64,000 nucleotides of DNA. Source: Algoriphagus sp. GTDB lineage: Bacteria > Bacteroidota > Bacteroidia > Cytophagales > Cyclobacteriaceae. Within the stretch, counting starts at the first letter, position 1, and each line of letters opens with the position of its first letter. This document shows positions 8,065 through 15,905 of this stretch, in pieces. The stretch is taken from assembly GCA_018336015.1 (NCBI GenBank), contig JAGXQZ010000051.1, positions 62,001 through 126,000 of the forward strand, in the 5' to 3' direction. Both the position numbers and the translations under genes were made by a program. The notes beneath the pieces are model-generated. The model was not told the origin of the DNA. It made no database searches and saw only the letters and a program-made list of their open reading frames with translations.

Positions 8065-8985
8065 TTAGGAGTAGGAATTCAGGGCGTTGAGTAGCTCAAC
8101 TCTGTTTTTGCTGCCTGCCTTTTTGTAAATGGCTTGCAGGTGTTTGTTGACTGTTCTCTCAGAAATAAAAAGTACGTCTGCGATTTCTTTGCTGGTCAGT
8201 CCCTGCGCTACCTGTTCCGCAACCTCGCATTCTCTTTTGGTCAATCCCAGTTCGGTGCATCGCTGTCCGAAAAAAGAACTAGAATCAATCGGCTGTTTAT
8301 GATCAATGTCTTTATGTTTTTCAAAAACTTTCCTGTTTTCGAAGATCATATTTCGGATAAACAAAAAGGTGATTACCACAAACCCGAGGTTAGTCACCAT
8401 CACTTCTACAAACTGTGAAGTATCAAAATAGCTAAAAATCGGAAGAAAGACCCAAGGACACATGGCTCCATAGCTCAAAATGGCATCTAGACTTAGTTGG
8501 CTCTCCTTGTACTTCTTGCGGATGAAAAGGAATATCAATCCATCCAAATATATCGCGTAAAGTACTGGAATAGCCATGCCGTACCAAATTACATTTGGGA
8601 GGTCATTCGACAAAGGGAGGAGAACTCCAAAGGCTATCAGAAAAGGAGCTATGAAGAAAATCCAAATTCCTTTTTTTGCATGCCACTTCAAATCCTGAAG
8701 GCCGAATACCTTGAAAAAGTAAAATGGAAAATAAGATCCCATCGTGAATCCGGTTCCATAGGCAAGATTGATCTGCAAATTGAGGTCTATCTGCAGCTCT
8801 GGATCAGGAAATAGACCTCCGGCTATATTGTAAAGTATCAATAAGCCCAAAAGGATCAAGTAATACTTTCTATTCTTATCCGCCGGATTTTGGAGATAGA
8901 AAACCAACTGAGGTATAAAGAAAAGAATCTCGCAAACGACAAAAATAAATGTCGCAATGTGCATCTCGGTATCAAAAACTGTCAT
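8065..8985 (-). CDS. Membrane-bound LuxR-family transcriptional regulator
   Basis: A 306-residue protein with about seven hydrophobic helices in residues 8-212 and a C-terminal LuxR/NarL helix-turn-helix (about 247-303: LTKRECEVAEQVAQGLTSKE, then IADVLFISERTVNKHL). The membrane part resembles the 7TM sensor modules found in Bacteroidota before LuxR domains. This suggests a one-component regulator that senses a membrane or extracellular signal and acts on DNA at the membrane. It is translationally coupled to the GNAT gene (4-nt overlap). Its place next to the mob/tra genes makes it a candidate regulator of transfer, but that is inference. Confidence 0.82.
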   Translation of the reverse strand: MTVFDTEMHIATFIFVVCEILFFIPQLVFYLQNPADKNRKYYLILLGLLILYNIAGGLFPDPELQIDLNLQINLAYGTGFTMGSYFPFYFFKVFGLQDLKWHAKKGIWIFFIAPFLIAFGVLLPLSNDLPNVIWYGMAIPVLYAIYLDGLIFLFIRKKYKESQLSLDAILSYGAMCPWVFLPIFSYFDTSQFVEVMVTNLGFVVITFLFIRNMIFENRKVFEKHKDIDHKQPIDSSSFFGQRCTELGLTKRECEVAEQVAQGLTSKEIADVLFISERTVNKHLQAIYKKAGSKNRVELLNALNSYS

Positions 8986-9551
8986 TTCAAATCCTTTCTA
9001 TAGAAGTAAAACGGGAAACCAAATTGAGCTGAAGAGGCATAGACTGAGAACCCAAAATTCTCATACCATTTAAAATTGCGTTCGGTGGAAGTCTCCAAAC
9101 AGACAGGAAGATCTCTCTCTTTTGCCAGGGAAAGGACAGATTTTAAAAGTTTGGATCCCTCACCTTTGCCTTGAAAATCAGGGGCCACACCTATAAACCA
9201 AACATAGAGAAAGGGTTCATTGGGCTGGGCTGCTTCAATGCTTGATTCCCTTTTTAGCACTTTTGAAATTCTGGATAACCCAATCCCCTGAAGTGCAAGC
9301 TTCAAATCCCACATCCAGAGTTTGAAGGGCTTTCTTTTCTGATCCGAATATTTGACAAGCACACAAGAATTCCCAGAATCAGAAACGAACACATCGCCAT
9401 TTTCCAAACAGTTTTCCAGACTGTATTCCATCAACACTCTCCTTCCTTCGGGAGATTTTCCGACGACAAAATCAACCGATTTATTCCCCTTAAAAGAATC
9501 AACGAGGATGTTAATTATTTTTTCTCGATCCTGTTCAATGAATTTTCTCAT
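8982..9551 (-). CDS. GNAT-family N-acetyltransferase
   Basis: A 189-residue protein with the GNAT core: LYVWFIGVAPDFQGKGEGSK around residues 115-134 includes the acetyl-CoA-binding Q-x-x-G-x-G pattern. LETSTERNFKWYENFGF, the usual terminal strand-helix, follows. The substrate is not predictable. It is the first gene of a two-gene unit with the membrane LuxR regulator, overlapping it by 4 nt. Such accessory acetyltransferases on ICEs sometimes give resistance to small molecules or toxins, but nothing here fixes the substrate. A perfect palindrome 55 nt upstream of the start may be its operator. Confidence 0.85.
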   Translation of the reverse strand: MRKFIEQDREKIINILVDSFKGNKSVDFVVGKSPEGRRVLMEYSLENCLENGDVFVSDSGNSCVLVKYSDQKRKPFKLWMWDLKLALQGIGLSRISKVLKRESSIEAAQPNEPFLYVWFIGVAPDFQGKGEGSKLLKSVLSLAKERDLPVCLETSTERNFKWYENFGFSVYASSAQFGFPFYFYRKDLK

Positions 9552-9605
9552 GGTTCAGTTAATTAAAATTTTACCGAGTTGCGAGGTTAAATTCCTCCAT
9601 TTTGA

Positions 9606-9625
9606 ATGATTCCGGGAGGAATCAT
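9606..9625. promoter_or_regulatory. Palindrome upstream of the GNAT-luxR operon
   Basis: ATGATTCC and GGAATCAT form a perfect 8-bp dyad around a 4-nt centre (GGGA). It lies 55 nt upstream of the GNAT start codon, a usual place for a dimeric regulator to bind. The regulator is unknown; the co-transcribed LuxR protein or the XRE protein at 10.2 kb are candidates. Confidence 0.4.
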
Positions 9626-10246
9626 CAGAATGGCAAGTACGTGTTTGTGAAAAAAAATTCGGGAGAATTTTGTGGCACAAATACACAACTTGCAAGGAAC
9701 ACGCAATTGGTTCCTATACCTCTTATTTCATTTTTTACATTTTAAAAAATGCAGTTTTTTTTTCTTAAACGAACAACTAGACTCCTACTAAGGTCCTGGC
9801 TCAAAAGACAATGAAAATCTAAATCCTATTTGAAATTCAATGGTCGAACACAATACCGAACTATTGAAATAATTTTCAATGAAATGAAAACGGAGTAGGA
9901 ACTATACCAGTATCGTCGTATATAAGTATTCATATATCTGTATATGTATAAAAGTCAATAACCTCATTCCAAAATAGTTTTGAGAGTATATATTTGATTG
10001 AATTAAATAGTTGGATTCTGGCAAAAGAGAAGATTTGCTCGTCTAAATTTCTGACAAATAGCTTAAGAAACAGTAAGACCAGAATCATGGAAGTCAAAGA
10101 ATGATAAGGTCTTGATAATCAAAATCAAAGTAAGGAACTGAAAAGACCTAAGGACTACTCCTTTTGAATATGTCCCGATATAAAAATATATGGTTTTGCT
10201 ATATTTTGGAAAAAATCTAACATTTTAAAATCAATATTAATCAGAT
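9626..10246. other. AT-rich intergenic region between divergent operons
   Basis: About 620 bases with no open frame of note on either strand. It separates the minus-strand GNAT/luxR/mob/tra block from the plus-strand XRE-parA block, so it must hold divergent promoters. It contains runs of A/T and an AT-rich stretch with alternating TATA-like words at about 9915-9955. No iterons, tRNA or clear hairpin with a T-run was seen. Confidence 0.5.
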
Positions 10247-10654
10247 ATGACTGAAAATCAACGCCTAAAAATCTTTAGGAAATTCCTTAAAGCAACACAG
10301 GAAGACTTCGGAACTTCGTTGGGCTTGACCCAGGCAGGATATTCAGATATTGAGCGGGGGAAAAATAGCGTTTCAGGTAAAATTAAGATCCTCCTGAAAA
10401 GAGAGCATAATATCAATTTGAATTGGCTTGAGGTTGGCGAAGGAGAAATGTTTTCTGCCATCATTGAGGATAATGAGTTGGAAGCCGACAAGCTTGGGAA
10501 TGATCAGTTATTCTTTGAAAGACTCCAATCTGAAATCGAAAGACTCCAATCTGAGATTAACCGGTTGACTGCTGAAAACACCAAGTACCTAAATTTAATG
10601 AATGCTAAGAATCAAACAACTGAAAGCCTTGATGCGAAAAGCATAAAGAGGTAA
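10247..10654 (+). CDS. XRE-family regulator with C-terminal coiled coil
   Basis: A 135-residue protein with an N-terminal helix-turn-helix (about residues 5-55: FLKATQEDFGTSLGLTQAGY, then SDIERGKNSVSGKI) of the Cro/cI type. The C-terminal tail (85-115) is a short coiled coil made of the tandem heptad ERLQSEI-ERLQSEI. The heptad is encoded by an almost exact 21-nt DNA duplication at about 10,519-10,560. It precedes the parA gene by about 150 nt and is likely the repressor of the ICE maintenance genes. Phage-like repressors with this layout often control excision or transfer; that role is inference. Confidence 0.85.
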   Translation: MTENQRLKIFRKFLKATQEDFGTSLGLTQAGYSDIERGKNSVSGKIKILLKREHNINLNWLEVGEGEMFSAIIEDNELEADKLGNDQLFFERLQSEIERLQSEINRLTAENTKYLNLMNAKNQTTESLDAKSIKR

Positions 10655-10655
10655 A

Positions 10656-10696
10656 TACATTTTTATATAAATACTTTTTTACGGAAATACATTTTC
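10656..10696. promoter_or_regulatory. Repeated AT-rich words upstream of parA
   Basis: The 16-mer TACATTTTTATATAAA at 10,656-10,671 recurs exactly at 15,730-15,745, at the start of the primase-like gene. The core AAATACATTTT also occurs twice here, at about 10,653 and 10,685, 32 nt apart. Shared words upstream of two ICE operons suggest a common operator or promoter, perhaps bound by the XRE or ParA/RHH proteins. The evidence is only the repetition. Confidence 0.4.
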
Positions 10697-10806
10697 ATAT
10701 CTTTAATTCAACCACTTGAGATATGAAAGACATCTCAGAATTTTTCACCGCAACTGATCGTATGCAAGGCACTCCATACAATCGTTGCTAAACTGAACCA
10801 ACTCCT

Positions 10807-11553
10807 ATGAAAACAATCTCCATCATGAATCACAAGGGAGGAACCGGTAAAACGACTTCCTCTATCAACATCGGTGCAGGTCTAGCCAGGAAAGGCCACA
10901 AGGTACTTCTAGTAGATATTGACTCCCAAGCCAACCTGACTGAAGGATTGGGAATAGGAGAGGCAGAGGTTTCGGTATATGACTCCATCAGAGAAAATAA
11001 GAAATTGCCGATTCTCAATATTTCAGATAATCTGGATTTGGTTCCTGCTTCCATTGACCTACTAGGTGCTGAGATGGAGATTGTATCCAAGATCGGCAGA
11101 GAGCAAATCCTGACTAAACTACTCAAACCAATTCGGGCAGAATATGACTATATCATTATCGACTGCCCTCCTTCGGTAGGACTTCTGACCGTTAATGCAA
11201 TGGTTGCAAGTGATACAATTTTGCTTCCTCTTCAAGGTGAATACTTTGCCTACAAGGGAGTCGATAGACTTCTTGGGATTGTCAAAGAGGTTCGGGAAAA
11301 TCTAAATGACACCTTAGACATCGGTGGAGTATTTATAACTCAAATCAATCCCAACCGGATCCTGACCAAGACCATTGTGGAGAAACTGATAGAAGATCTC
11401 CAGGAAAAAGTGTTTGATACCAAAATCCGGATCAACGTCGCTTTGGCCGAAGCACAGCTTCAGGGACAAAGCATCTTTGATTATGCTCCGGAGTCCAATG
11501 GAGCCAAGGACTACGAAAAATTGGTGGATGAAATCCTAAGCAAACTAAACTAA
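10807..11553 (+). CDS. parA: ParA-family partition ATPase
   Basis: A 248-residue ParA with Walker A MNHKGGTGKTTSSINIGAGL (residues 7-26), Walker A' LVDIDSQAN (near 35-43) and Walker B YIIIDCPPS. Such ATPases position plasmid or ICE DNA on the nucleoid to stabilise it. The next gene, 7 nt downstream, encodes a small ribbon-helix-helix protein that likely acts as the DNA-binding partner in place of a classical ParB. The start ATG at 10,807 is preceded by CCAACTCCT; a 22-codon frame (10,722-10,790) lies in the leader and may be chance. Confidence 0.92.
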   Translation: MKTISIMNHKGGTGKTTSSINIGAGLARKGHKVLLVDIDSQANLTEGLGIGEAEVSVYDSIRENKKLPILNISDNLDLVPASIDLLGAEMEIVSKIGREQILTKLLKPIRAEYDYIIIDCPPSVGLLTVNAMVASDTILLPLQGEYFAYKGVDRLLGIVKEVRENLNDTLDIGGVFITQINPNRILTKTIVEKLIEDLQEKVFDTKIRINVALAEAQLQGQSIFDYAPESNGAKDYEKLVDEILSKLN

Positions 11554-11560
11554 GACCAAA

Positions 11561-11836
11561 ATGGCTAAAAAGCTAAACGACCCAAGCAAGGGAAATAAAA
11601 ATCTGGGAACTCAACAAAGAGGCCTCGGCAAGCTAATCAATGCAGAACCAGAGACACTGCAAAAAGAAAAAATATCCAGCAAAGAATTCGACACCGAAGA
11701 TGTCAAGATCTACTCGCTCCGGATTCCGACAGCCATGTTTGACAAGCTCAAATATGAAATCGGGAGAGAGACCAAGGCTTCCATGAGGGATATGATTTTG
11801 AAGGCGGTTGCGGAGTATTATGGGATAAAAGATTAA
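11561..11836 (+). CDS. Ribbon-helix-helix protein, probable ParB-like partner
   Basis: A 91-residue protein with a disordered basic N-terminus and a C-terminal ribbon-helix-helix (VKIYSLRIPTAMFDKLKYEI, then GRETKASMRDMILKAVAEYY). The arrangement of ParA followed by a small RHH centromere-binding protein is known from type Ib partition loci. That role is the best guess here. A second, decayed copy lies at 12,953-13,224. The gene begins 7 nt after parA and shares its transcript. Confidence 0.8.
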   Translation: MAKKLNDPSKGNKNLGTQQRGLGKLINAEPETLQKEKISSKEFDTEDVKIYSLRIPTAMFDKLKYEIGRETKASMRDMILKAVAEYYGIKD

Positions 11837-12092
11837 ATTTTAACCAATTTAAATTTAGATTATTAAAAACCAAATGCAATTTAAAACCACATTGTAAAAA
11901 ATAATTATTAAAATTATCGTATATCATCAATTAATAAGTCTAAAAACACATAATAAAAAATAGAACACAATTAGTAGCAATAGTCCCTTTTGAAATAAAA
12001 CTCTATTGAGCTATTTTTAAAAATCAAACACCAAGATCAACTCTTGTTTAAGCATGAAAAAAATAAATGAAATTTAACAATATAAAAAAGAA
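11837..12092. other. AT-rich spacer after the partition genes
   Basis: About 250 bases made almost wholly of A and T. No open frame longer than a few codons is convincing and no clear terminator hairpin was found. It probably holds the promoter of the FISUMP gene that follows. Confidence 0.4.
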
Positions 12093-12725
12093 ATGAAACA
12101 AGTATTTATAACTATAATGACCATACTCCTGTTTGCAAATATTGTTTTTTCACAAACAGGTCAGATGACTGATAATAGAGATGGGAGGACATATAAAACA
12201 ATATTCTTTGATAAATTCGAGATAATGGCAGAAAATTTAAAATTTGGCAAAGCTGGCATTTGCTATTCAAAGGAAAATATATTCTGTAGTCAATTCGGAC
12301 GACTATATGACTATAAAGATGTAGTAAACAACATATGTCCTGACGGATGGCATATCCCAACAGAAGGAGAATGGAGATATATATTACTTAAGATAAAAGG
12401 CGAAATATATTCCAGAAACAACTTATATGCAGTAAGCAACAATGAAAACTTATTAAAACTCTCAAAAGGTGGTATAGGTTCAGCAAAATATAATGATGCC
12501 ACAAAAGTTCAATTTTCAAATGTCAACCTTAATGGATTTTATGCAAGCAGCAGCACAGTATTTGAAGAAGTAGGTGGTATTGAAAGTGAAAAGTGGATAA
12601 TATTGACATTTGAAGATAATGGTTTAGCAAATAATCCATCAACCACAAAATATAAATACACTTTTCAAATAGGAAGTACATCAATAAATGATAATGTAAG
12701 CTGTAGATGCATGAAGGACTACTAA
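12093..12725 (+). CDS. Secreted FISUMP-domain protein (ICE cargo)
   Basis: A 210-residue protein with a signal peptide (about residues 1-20, ending VFSQ). It then has the Fibrobacter succinogenes major paralogous domain: DNRDGRTYKTIFF, MAENLKFG, GRLYDYKDVV and CPDGWHIPTEGEWRYIL are all hallmark segments. FISUMP domains occur in secreted or surface proteins of Bacteroidota and Fibrobacter; their function is unsettled. No C-terminal sorting signal is visible. The gene is extremely AT-rich compared with the tra genes, which suggests recent acquisition from another host. It looks like cargo and is not required for transfer. Confidence 0.85.
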   Translation: MKQVFITIMTILLFANIVFSQTGQMTDNRDGRTYKTIFFDKFEIMAENLKFGKAGICYSKENIFCSQFGRLYDYKDVVNNICPDGWHIPTEGEWRYILLKIKGEIYSRNNLYAVSNNENLLKLSKGGIGSAKYNDATKVQFSNVNLNGFYASSSTVFEEVGGIESEKWIILTFEDNGLANNPSTTKYKYTFQIGSTSINDNVSCRCMKDY

Positions 12726-12952
12726 CCAAATTCACTGAAATTTAGCTAATTAAAATATATTAATCTATTTACAAATTGAGTAAAAAATATAATAACCTTA
12801 TCTTATTTTATAACTGGATATAAATTTTAATAAAAAACACATATATCAGGATAAAAAAATTCGATTATGCACTATAGTAATAAAGAGATGTAGACTATAT
12901 AATCCTAATCGCGTAACGTATCGCCAAGCGAAATTAAAATCAATATGACGAA
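12726..12952. other. AT-rich spacer before the decayed RHH copy
   Basis: About 230 AT-rich bases without a credible gene. No RNA gene or terminator was recognised. Confidence 0.35.
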
Positions 12953-13224
12953 ATGGCTAAAAGGCCTTAATAAAGGCGAAAAATCAATTAACTTTAAAAA
13001 GTGACTTGGTTATGTTAATAATTTCCGATCAAGAATTAAAGCAAAAAGATGAAATTTTCAGTAAAAAAATTGATACTGAGGATGTGAGAATCCAATCTCT
13101 TTGTATTCCCAATTCGATGTCCTATAAACTCAAAAATGAGAAAGGAAGGGAAACAAAATTATCAATGCTAAATATGTTCTTGATAGCAGCTGTGGAGCAT
13201 TATGTGGGTTTAAATTTATTTTAA
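12953..13224 (+). pseudogene. Decayed duplicate of the parA-partner RHH gene
   Basis: The sequence begins ATGGCTAAAAGGCC, like the intact gene at 11,561 (ATGGCTAAAAAGC), but reads into a TAA after five codons. After a changed middle part, an in-frame stretch from about 13,003 on resembles the intact protein: DTEDVRI versus DTEDVKI, GRETK in both, and a similar AVEHY/AVAEYY end. An open frame from a TTG at 13,006 would give 72 residues, but it lacks the normal start. I read this as a broken paralogue. Some expression of the C-terminal DNA-binding part cannot be excluded. Confidence 0.75.
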
Positions 13225-13293
13225 AGAAGATGCTCAAATAACAATTTTAAACAAAGGAAAGATCAAATTTAATTCTGCAGAAAATTTAAAATT

Positions 13294-14358
13294 TTAAATG
13301 CGTTTTTTTCCAGTTAAACTACCTACTTCCTCCATAATAGTTGAAAGGTAGGACAATCTAAAATTGTTTTCAGAATATTTAACACTCTCTTCAAAAGTCC
13401 ATCTATTTATTATAAAATCTTTAGGTATAAATGGAACGATAGATGGGATAAAATCTTCATCATTCAAAAATATAGTGAATGAAGATAACATAAAATCTAT
13501 GCAAATTTGAGGATAATTTACTATTTGAAATTCTGCGAACCTTAAAACAATCCAACCACAATATTCAGCAAGTTCCATATCTCTTTTCCAATCTGAATAT
13601 TTAATAATTTCATTTCTTTCATTTTTTTCTACATAATGAATTGGATAATTGGACTCAAATGTGTGTGGCTCATCAATTTCAATATTGAAATAATAGTTTG
13701 ATTTTTTATGGTGTATTAAAAAATCACATGAATAGGGAAGTATATCTTTTTGTGAATAAAAGTTCTCTAAAAGAGGAGAATGAATCCCTTTATTTATAAG
13801 TATTTCAAAGCCAAATTCCTTCAACCTTTTCTCATTTTGTAACTTATTTAGAAAAAATATTTCAGAAATACCCTTTTTAGATTTGACTTCAATTGGATTT
13901 AGAATTCTTTCCTTTAAATTAATTCTTTTTTCTAACGAGAAAGATGAAATTTTTTCAGGACTATTATTAATCTCAATGAGTTTTTCTATCTCTTGTTTGT
14001 ACTTTTTATATTTTATAAGAGTATCCTTATACTCATTTTCTTTTTTTAAATTCCTATCTACTACTTCCCTTTGTACATTTTCAAATGAATTTATAATTGT
14101 GTAAGATACAGCGGAAATTATCAATAAAATTAGTGATACAATATAAAATTCTCCAAAAATGACTAAGATCCCAAAACATCCTGATAACCAAGTTATAGGA
14201 AAAAGAAGATGAACAGCTCCTAAAGCCCTTGCTTTCTCGTAATTTGGTTGGTTAGGTTTTTCTACCCTTTGGACACCAAGGTCTTCAATTTCAATTTTTT
14301 CAGGGTTTAAATAAAACTTGCTATGGACAAAAAAAGGATAATCAATGGATTCTTTCAT
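13294..14358 (-). CDS. Membrane-anchored predicted PD-(D/E)XK nuclease (DUF559/Vsr-like)
   Basis: A 354-residue protein of unknown family. Two adjacent membrane helices (about 50-67 and 69-90) are followed by a charged coiled coil (95-130). A C-terminal domain (160-290) resembles the DUF559/Vsr-like PD-(D/E)XK fold: E166 in GISEIFFLNKL, D212 in CDFLIHH, E227 and D229 in FNIEIDEPHTFE, then WKRDMELAEYCGWIVLRFAE. The order Asp, Glu-x-Asp, Arg-Asp and Gly-Trp-x-Val-Leu-Arg-Phe is that of the nuclease family. It is monocistronic on the minus strand in the AT-rich cargo part. A role in defence of the element or host against other DNA is a reasonable guess, unproven. Confidence 0.6.
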   Translation of the reverse strand: MKESIDYPFFVHSKFYLNPEKIEIEDLGVQRVEKPNQPNYEKARALGAVHLLFPITWLSGCFGILVIFGEFYIVSLILLIISAVSYTIINSFENVQREVVDRNLKKENEYKDTLIKYKKYKQEIEKLIEINNSPEKISSFSLEKRINLKERILNPIEVKSKKGISEIFFLNKLQNEKRLKEFGFEILINKGIHSPLLENFYSQKDILPYSCDFLIHHKKSNYYFNIEIDEPHTFESNYPIHYVEKNERNEIIKYSDWKRDMELAEYCGWIVLRFAEFQIVNYPQICIDFMLSSFTIFLNDEDFIPSIVPFIPKDFIINRWTFEESVKYSENNFRLSYLSTIMEEVGSLTGKKRI

Positions 14359-14706
14359 ATCATGAGTTCAAATAATTCGTAAAATTCATTTGTGAATTAT
14401 GGATTCTTCAAATTCCAGAGTAAATTTAATATTTTAGTATCCAAAAAGCAGGTCTAGTTCTCTGCCATTTTGCTTAAGTTGAAGCACTTTATTTATTTTT
14501 GTTGAAATGCAAAAATTCTTTCTTCTTACCTAGACCAAAGATATCAAATTGAGATTATTGTCAAAGTTGGTTTGTAAATTTTCCTATGACGGAATCATGA
14601 TTAACTTTATTTCAAGGTAGATTAGTGTTCCATGGTACCCATTTATTACACAATATTAAAAGAATAGTGTAAGATTGAAATAGAGTTGAATACATTATAA
14701 CAAGGT
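14359..14706. other. AT-rich intergenic stretch, nothing recognised
   Basis: About 350 bases between two minus-strand genes. It should contain the promoter of the nuclease gene. No open frame, RNA gene or terminator with a convincing stem was seen. Confidence 0.4.
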
Positions 14707-15750
14707 TCACTTTGAAGGGTGATTTTTAAGACAATCGTTTAGGTCCTTAAAATACCTGTAATTAATTCTTTCGTCAGAAACTAATGATTGGTTATCCAAA
14801 ATTTGCTTTTTACCGATGAGATTATTTTCAAGATTATCGATTAGCTTTACAACATTGTCTATATTCCCTTTTAAGGTATTTATATCGAAATCAGTTTCTA
14901 AACCATTTTCAAGACATAAGGAATGAAGCATAGCAATTTTAATAAAAGAAATGGTATTCTTCTCACCACTTGGATCATTGTCTAGGTAAAGCTCTACATT
15001 TTGCCTTTCTTTCAAGATTTCCAACATCAGGCTAAAACTAAGATTCGCTGTACTATTCAAGATAACAGCCTTAAAATCAGCAGCGCCAGAGAGCTTTAGG
15101 TAGCTCAGAAAGTCAAACCAGCCTTCGAAAATTTTGATGCCGCTAGGTGTCCCAAGAATCTGAATCGAAATACCTCCTCCGAGGATATTGCCTTTGAAAA
15201 TCGAAGATCTCAGCACCCACCCACCCGACTCATTCGGAAAGCCTATGGCGAAGTAGCAATTGCCTTTATTCCGCCAATGAACCTCTTTGGCGAAGGGCTT
15301 GATGTCTTCAAGGTCTAATCCTCTTCTTTTAATGTAGTTTATCAAAGCATCATGGGAGATTTCGGTAACTTTTTTTACGATAATCTTAGGGCTTTCCTCC
15401 GAAGGTCTTTTCTGGATAATTTTTTTGACTGGGAAGGCTCCTGATAGCCGCTCTACAGACTCTACAAAGCTTTTGTTTTCAAATACCTGTACTGCCCGGA
15501 AGATATCGCCTCCTAATCCGGCAGCATGGTCATACCATACATTTGATCTATCGTCCACAGCAATAGATCCTGTTCGCTGCTCTAAGTAGCCAAAGAAATG
15601 CTCTTTGCCGTGGATTCCTTCATACTTAAGACATCCCCACTTTACCAATCCTTGGAAATAATCTAAAACTGAAAATTCCTGTTTGATCCGTGCAGCCTTT
15701 TGTTTGATTTCTGAGTAGTTCAAAATATTTACATTTTTATATAAAAACAT
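14707..15750 (-). CDS. Toprim-domain primase-like protein
   Basis: A 347-residue protein of the Bacteroidota mobile-element primase type. The N-terminal half has the remnant of a CHC2-like region (DDRSNVWYDHAAGLGGDIFR, typical of these proteins). A Toprim domain follows in the C-terminal part, with the acidic motif IKIFEGWFDFLSYL and ELYLDNDPSGE. It probably primes the second strand after transfer or supports replication of the excised circle. The RepA-like ATPase lies 156 nt upstream on the same strand. The annotated ATG at 15,750 overlaps a 16-nt repeat also found upstream of parA, so the true start could lie slightly downstream. Confidence 0.78.
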   Translation of the reverse strand: MFLYKNVNILNYSEIKQKAARIKQEFSVLDYFQGLVKWGCLKYEGIHGKEHFFGYLEQRTGSIAVDDRSNVWYDHAAGLGGDIFRAVQVFENKSFVESVERLSGAFPVKKIIQKRPSEESPKIIVKKVTEISHDALINYIKRRGLDLEDIKPFAKEVHWRNKGNCYFAIGFPNESGGWVLRSSIFKGNILGGGISIQILGTPSGIKIFEGWFDFLSYLKLSGAADFKAVILNSTANLSFSLMLEILKERQNVELYLDNDPSGEKNTISFIKIAMLHSLCLENGLETDFDINTLKGNIDNVVKLIDNLENNLIGKKQILDNQSLVSDERINYRYFKDLNDCLKNHPSK

Positions 15751-15862
15751 CTATACATAAATAATACATATTTATGATTTACAGGAACCTTATTCTTTCT
15801 TTTGTCGTGAATTGTCGCTTTTCCTGCAAAAAGAAAAAAGGAGGGATAAAAGCCTAGAGAAC

Positions 15863-15898
15863 TCGTACGAATCGTACAGCTCGTACCCCTCGTACAGT
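15863..15898. repeat. Four 9-nt direct repeats TCGTACNNN
   Basis: TCGTAC occurs at 15,863, 15,872, 15,881 and 15,890, exactly 9 nt apart, with differing third triplets (GAA, AGC, CCC, AGT). The array lies between the RepA-like gene and the primase-like gene. Regular short repeats beside a replication ATPase gene suggest iterons or an operator. The spacing (0.86 helical turns) is shorter than typical iterons, so a translational or RNA role is also possible. Confidence 0.6.
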
Positions 15899-15905
15899 TC
15901 GATTT

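Noticed and set aside
10722..10790. 22-codon open frame in the parA leader
   Set aside because: Too short to judge; no conserved feature or clear ribosome binding site. A leader peptide is possible but unsupported.
15863..15898. CRISPR array
   Set aside because: Repeats are only 6 nt with 3-nt spacers and no cas genes are present; unlike any CRISPR.
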